A stretch of DNA of 22,384 nt. It comes from Tubiluchus corallicola. Its lineage: Eukaryota > Priapulida > Priapulimorpha > Priapulimorphida > Tubiluchidae. Shown here piece by piece: positions 18,996-22,384 of the stretch. The notes under the pieces were generated by a model. That model was not told the origin of the DNA. It saw nothing but the letters and a program-made list of their open reading frames with translations, and did no database searches. Location of the stretch: assembly GCA_030141605.1 (NCBI GenBank), contig JAQGDQ010001884.1:1-22384 (forward strand), given 5' to 3'. The position numbers and the translations under genes were made by a program. Every line of letters starts with the position of its first letter. Positions within the stretch are counted from its first letter, which is position 1.

Positions 18996-19140
18996 AAATA
19001 TATTTGTATATATAGTGATATAGAAAGAGATTGTAAGAGTATTCCATATTTGTAATTTTCTAACATGGCAACCCTATGATTGTATTTTTTATCTGATTTG
19101 ATATATTTGTACTGCATTCTTGTCGTTGCTATGGTTACAG

Positions 19141-19266
19141 GCAGAAGCTGATAAGCAAACGCTTCAGAGTCAGCAGACTCAGTCTCGAGAAAGTGGAGAG
19201 GAATCAACTTTGCTACAAAATCGAATTGAGAATCTTGAAGACAAGATAGGACACTACATTGAGCAG
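19141..19266 (+). CDS. ERC: ERC exon 7 of window (42 codons)
   Basis: Acceptor GCTATGGTTACAG ends at 19140; donor GTAAAG starts at 19267. It encodes AEADKQTLQSQQTQSRESGE, ESTLLQNRIENLEDKIGHYI and EQ, 42 codons in phase 0. It corresponds to the variable ERC stretch between EAQLKK and AQAEVDRLLEIL in vertebrates, where a short loop (AHNIEDDSRMNPEFADQIKQ) precedes the next coil. The last 42 nt of the exon with its donor form the first unit of a 53-bp tandem array that fills most of the next intron. Reading past the first donor hits TAG at 19300-19302. Confidence 0.9.
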
Positions 19267-19896
19267 GTAAAGATTAGATTGAGAATCTTGAAGACGAGAT
19301 AGGACAGTACATTGAGCAGGTGAATATTAGATTGAGAATCTTGAAGACAAGATAGGACGTTGCATTGAGCAGGTGAAGATTACATTGAGAATCTTGAAGA
19401 CAAGATAGGATGTTACATTGAGCAGGTAAAGATCAGATTGAGAATCTTGAAGTCAAGATAGGACATTACATTGAGCAGGTAAATATTAGATTGAAAATCT
19501 TGAAGACAAGATAGGACATTGCATTGAGCAGGTAAAGATTAGATTGAGAATCTTGAAGACGAGATAGGACATTACATTAAGCAGGTAAAGATTAGATTGA
19601 GAATCTTGAAGACAAGATAGGACACTACATTGAGCAGGTAAAGATTAGATTGAGAATCTTGAAGACAAGATGGGACATTACATTGAGCAGGTAAAGATGA
19701 GATTGAGAAACTTGAAGACAAGATAGGACATTACATTGAGCAGGTAAAGATTAGATTGAGAATCTTGAAGACAAGATAGGACATTACATTAAGCAGGTAA
19801 AGATTAGATTGAGAATCTTGAAGACAAGATGGGACATTACATTGAGCAGGTAAATATTAGATTGAGAATCTTGAAGATAAGATAGGACATTACATT
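19225..19896 (+). repeat. 53-bp array built from exon 7 end plus its donor, about 12.7 copies
   Basis: The first unit is the last 42 nt of exon 7 (ATTGAGAATCTTGAAGACAA to CATTGAGCAG) plus the first 11 intron bases GTAAAGATTAG. It repeats at 53-nt steps with scattered changes; 12 units keep CAG|GTAAAG, GTAAAT, GTGAAT or GTGAAG. The last unit stops at TACATT. Translation past the first donor meets TAG at 19300-19302, so any downstream donor gives a premature stop. Confidence 0.97.
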
Positions 19897-20051
19897 ACAG
19901 TTGCTAGGCTGATGGTCGTACGCATTTTTGAAACGTACCAGGACGTTTTGTCACATTGACGCTGACATGCTTGAACCACTGTACGATCATTTTGACAGTT
20001 ACGTTACAAGCATCTTAAAGCAAAAGATCTAAATTTCTTTTTACCTACCAG

Positions 20052-20152
20052 CTGGACAAGTCGCAAAATGAGGTTGACCGATTGCTGGACATACTGAAAG
20101 AGATGGAGGAAGAGAAGAACGAGAAGGAGAAGCAATTGTCCGACTTGCAAGA
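20052..20152 (+). CDS. ERC: ERC exon 8 of window (33 codons plus 2 bases)
   Basis: Acceptor TTTTTACCTACCAG ends at 20051 and a consensus donor GTAAGT starts at 20153. It encodes LDKSQNEVDRLLDILKEMEE and EKNEKEKQLSDLQ, then GA of a split codon. It matches vertebrate ERC AQAEVDRLLEILKEVENEKN and DKDKKIAELE almost position by position, one of the strongest family matches here. The exon ends in phase 2; in vertebrates this is also the junction (AELE before RQVKDQNKK) where a known 12-nt alternative insert (SLTS) enters. The next constitutive exon is not in the window. Confidence 0.95.
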
Positions 20153-20417
20153 GTAAGTACAGTACCTCTTCTTTTTTGCTCTTAGGAAATAATAGGACTC
20201 ATCAACAGATAATCAGTTTTTATTAATTTGTGTGTTCCTCCTGTTTTGGCTGCTACATTATTACAAAAGAATGGACAGTGAGGAAGATCCGTAATAAAAT
20301 TTAGCATAACATTAAACTAGAAAGAAAGCACAATAATATAGCAATGTATGGGTTAACCCACTTAAGGGGCATATTTGAAAAATTAGTGTTGACGAAACTG
20401 AAAAATTATCCATCACC

Positions 20418-20565
20418 AACAACGGACAGCGACAATGACAGCAACAACAACAGTAACAATAACAACAATGACAACGACAAAGACAACATCAACAACAACA
20501 ATAACAATAACAACAACATCAGCAACAACAACAACCACAACAACCACAACAACAACATCAACAAA
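20418..20565. repeat. Imperfect AAC/AAT low-complexity tract
   Basis: CAACAA/CAATAA triplets with GAC variants. The Asn/Asp-rich frame here is an artefact. Confidence 0.9.
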
Positions 20566-20611
20566 TTGCTTTCCAGGCAGTTAAGGCAAGGCAAGTTAAG
20601 TTAGAATAAGA

Positions 20612-20700
20612 TTAGATGAGAGGAGAGGACAGGAGAAGAGAGGGGTGAAGATAGAAGAGGAGAAAAGGAGAGGGGAGGGGAGGGGATGGGAGAAAAGGTC
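20612..20700 (+). repeat. Polypurine GA tract with G-quadruplex motif
   Basis: Almost pure purine on the gene strand; GGGG-A-GGGG-A-GGGG-AT-GGG at 20672-20690 meets the classic four-run quadruplex pattern with very short loops, and it would be present in the pre-mRNA of intron 8. Confidence 0.85.
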
Positions 20701-20880
20701 GGGGGACGAGCATGAATGTGGGTGATGTTGTAAAGTTAGTAAAGTCAGGCACATTATTTTATATAAAACAAGCTTCTATTTGTTTATGTTAATGTGCGCT
20801 TGACGTGAAGAAATTTCACATTTTAAAATGCAAGTTTTCATGGTTGCTGCACGTTCTGAGTTGAAAATGTTAACAAGTTC

Positions 20881-21168
20881 AATAATAATAATAATAATAA
20901 TAATAATAATCTTTATTTAAAATCGGCTTTTGGGTCAACAATTAACATTAGCTCAAAGAGCTGTTATCGCCGACTGTAAATAACAACCTACAACTACATA
21001 ACAGAGACTATTATTATTAACCCACTTTTACCCTAAATACCACGCGCCAGGCAGGGCAACAGCAGGTACCATTTTTAAAGTCTTTGGTATGACCCGGCCG
21101 GTGGTTCGAACTCACGACCTCCCAGACGGAAAGCAGACGCATTACCACTAGACTAAACCATCTGGTCA
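20881..21168 (-). mobile_element. tRNA-derived SINE-like element, minus strand
   Basis: On the minus strand the head reads GACCAGATGGTTTAGTCTAG then TGGTAATGCGTCTGC, with A-box TAGTCTAGTGG (21155-21145) and B-box GAGTTCGAACC (21113-21103). A non-tRNA body and an ATT-repeat tail (20917-20881) follow, the usual order for a tRNA SINE. Target duplications were not clear. Confidence 0.75.
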
Positions 21169-21274
21169 ATAAGTTATTAATGCATGTCTCAAGCTATTGA
21201 TTCCAGTATAGTGTTTGTTGTGATAAACAGCACTAAACCTGAAACATTTGTTGCTTGAAATAAACTGTTTAAAA

Positions 21275-22125
21275 ATACATGAATTGTTAACTTGAAATGG
21301 GGACCACATACACGAATTGTTAACTTGACATGGGGACCACATACATGAATTGTTAACTTGAAATGGGGACCACATACACGAATTGTTAATTTGGCATGGG
21401 GACCACATACACGAATTGTTAATTTGGCATGGGGACCACGTACACGAATTGTTAACTTGGCATGGAGACCACATACACGAATTGTTAATTTGGCATGGGG
21501 ACCACATACATGAATTGTTAACTTGGCGTGGGGACCACATACACGAATTGTTAACTTGACATGGGGACCACATACATGAATTGTTAACTTGGCATGGGGA
21601 CCACATACATGGATTGTTAACTTGACATGGGGACCACATACATGAATTGTTAATTTGGCATGGGACCACATACACGAATTGTTAACTTGACATGGGGACC
21701 ACATACACGAATTGTTAACTTGACATTGGGACCACATACACGAATTGTTAACTTGACATGGGGACCACGTACACGAATTGTTAACTTGGCATGGGGACCA
21801 CATACATGAATTGTTAACTTGGCATGGAGACCACATACATGGATTGTTAACTTGGCATGGGGACCACATACATGAATTGTTAACTTGGCATGGAGACCAC
21901 ATACATGGATTGTTAACTTGACATGGAGACCACATACATGGATTGTTAACTTGGCATGGAGACCACATACATGAATTGTTAACTTGGCATGGAGACCACA
22001 TACATGGATTGTTAACTTGGCATGGAGACCACATACATGGATTGTTAACTTGGCATGGAGACCACATACACGAGTTGTTAATTTGACATGGGGACCACAT
22101 ACACGAGTTGTCAATTTAGCATGGC
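21275..22125. repeat. 33-bp minisatellite, about 26 copies
   Basis: Unit ACATGAATTGTTAACTTGG then CATGGGGACCACAT, with CACGAATTG, TTTGGCATG, TTGACATG and GGAGACC variants. The period is 11 codons, leaving a 303-codon minus-strand frame of MWSPCQVNNSC units; all three minus frames are open, showing it is not selected coding sequence. Confidence 0.97.
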
Positions 22126-22384
22126 CGTGTTTCTTGTGTTTCTGATGCAGTTTCTCATAGAGGCTTAATTGTTTTAATTCAATGGCAATTTTTTGACCCG
22201 ATAGAGCATTATTCTTGCTTTTTGAGCATCACAAGTTAACATGCATGCAGGTAAAGCATGGTATGAGTTAATGAACTTGAAATAGGTATGAACTAAATTA
22301 AGCCGGAATGCGCGTTTGATTGATAGAGAGTGTATATGCGGATAACGATTTGTTCTCTACCATCGTTGTAACTGGGAAAGTTTT
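22126..22384. other. Intron 8, right edge of window
   Basis: No further ERC exon is seen; the next expected block (RQVKDQNKK-like) lies beyond. CAG|GTAAAG at 22250/22251 looks like a donor, but the 24 nt before it contain an in-frame TAA. Confidence 0.5.

Noticed and set aside
20344-20604. Asn/Asp-rich 86-codon frame
   Set aside because: An AAC/AAT low-complexity tract, not a gene.
21166-22114. Long minus-strand frames (up to 303 codons) of MWSPCQVNNSC-type units
   Set aside because: All three minus frames are open because the 33-bp unit lacks stops; no start, splice or domain evidence.
22226-22250. 24-nt candidate microexon before CAG|GTAAAG in intron 8
   Set aside because: Weak acceptor, and an in-frame TAA after the split codon from exon 8.

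Overview
This is a stretch of animal (metazoan) nuclear DNA, not bacterial or viral. It holds the central part of one plus-strand gene, an ELKS/CAST/ERC family protein. This is the presynaptic active-zone and cell-cortex scaffold called ERC1 and ERC2 in vertebrates; the N-terminal part of Drosophila Bruchpilot is homologous. I identified it by translating short blocks flanked by AG...GT splice signals and lining them up, from memory, with vertebrate ERC. Eight consecutive exons (1595-1780, 3435-3602, 11968-12135, 13264-13398, 16032-16172, 17029-17169, 19141-19266, 20052-20152) follow the family sequence in order, with exon lengths equal or close to the matching human protein blocks. Together they encode 388 codons plus 2 bases of uninterrupted coiled coil. 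The first seven exons start and end in phase 0; the eighth ends in phase 2. The N-terminus, the C-terminal RIM-binding end, the promoter and the poly(A) site all lie outside the window.

Only about 5% of the window is coding. The introns are AT-rich and about two fifths of the window is tandem repeat. In order: a 53-bp array (1-1594), a GTAA/GTCA microsatellite (2700-3100), a 101-bp palindromic repeat, a TTATG pentamer array, CTGA/CCGA tetramers, a 31-bp hairpin array, a 60-bp array, a 66-bp triplet, a 32-bp array, a degenerate TTAGGG telomere-like tract, a 59-bp array, a 25-bp array with 11-unit higher-order structure, a GACA-rich 63-71-bp array, a 53-bp array built from exon 7, AAC and GA tracts, and a 33-bp array. 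Between them are mobile-element traces: a TTAA-flanked piggyBac-type MITE, a TA-flanked foldback element, two tRNA-headed SINE-like elements, a 5S rRNA-derived sequence, and a 257-bp dispersed repeat present twice. The species cannot be named. TTAGGG-type repeats plus tRNA and 5S SINE traces fit a non-insect invertebrate, with a lophotrochozoan as an unproven guess.

The most interesting pattern is that several arrays are amplified copies of this gene's own splice junctions. The array before exon 1 repeats the 3' splice-site region. Exon 4's 3' part and donor are duplicated in frame (132-bp unit), as are exon 6's (129-bp unit). The end of exon 7 with its GT donor is repeated about 12 times (53-bp unit). 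In addition, a 21-nt candidate microexon (7532-7552) with excellent splice sites lies in intron 2 and would add exactly one heptad to the coiled coil. Together these suggest a gene whose splice sites are repeatedly copied by tandem duplication, giving either new alternative exons or decoys. All of this is readable in the sequence, but usage needs transcript data.
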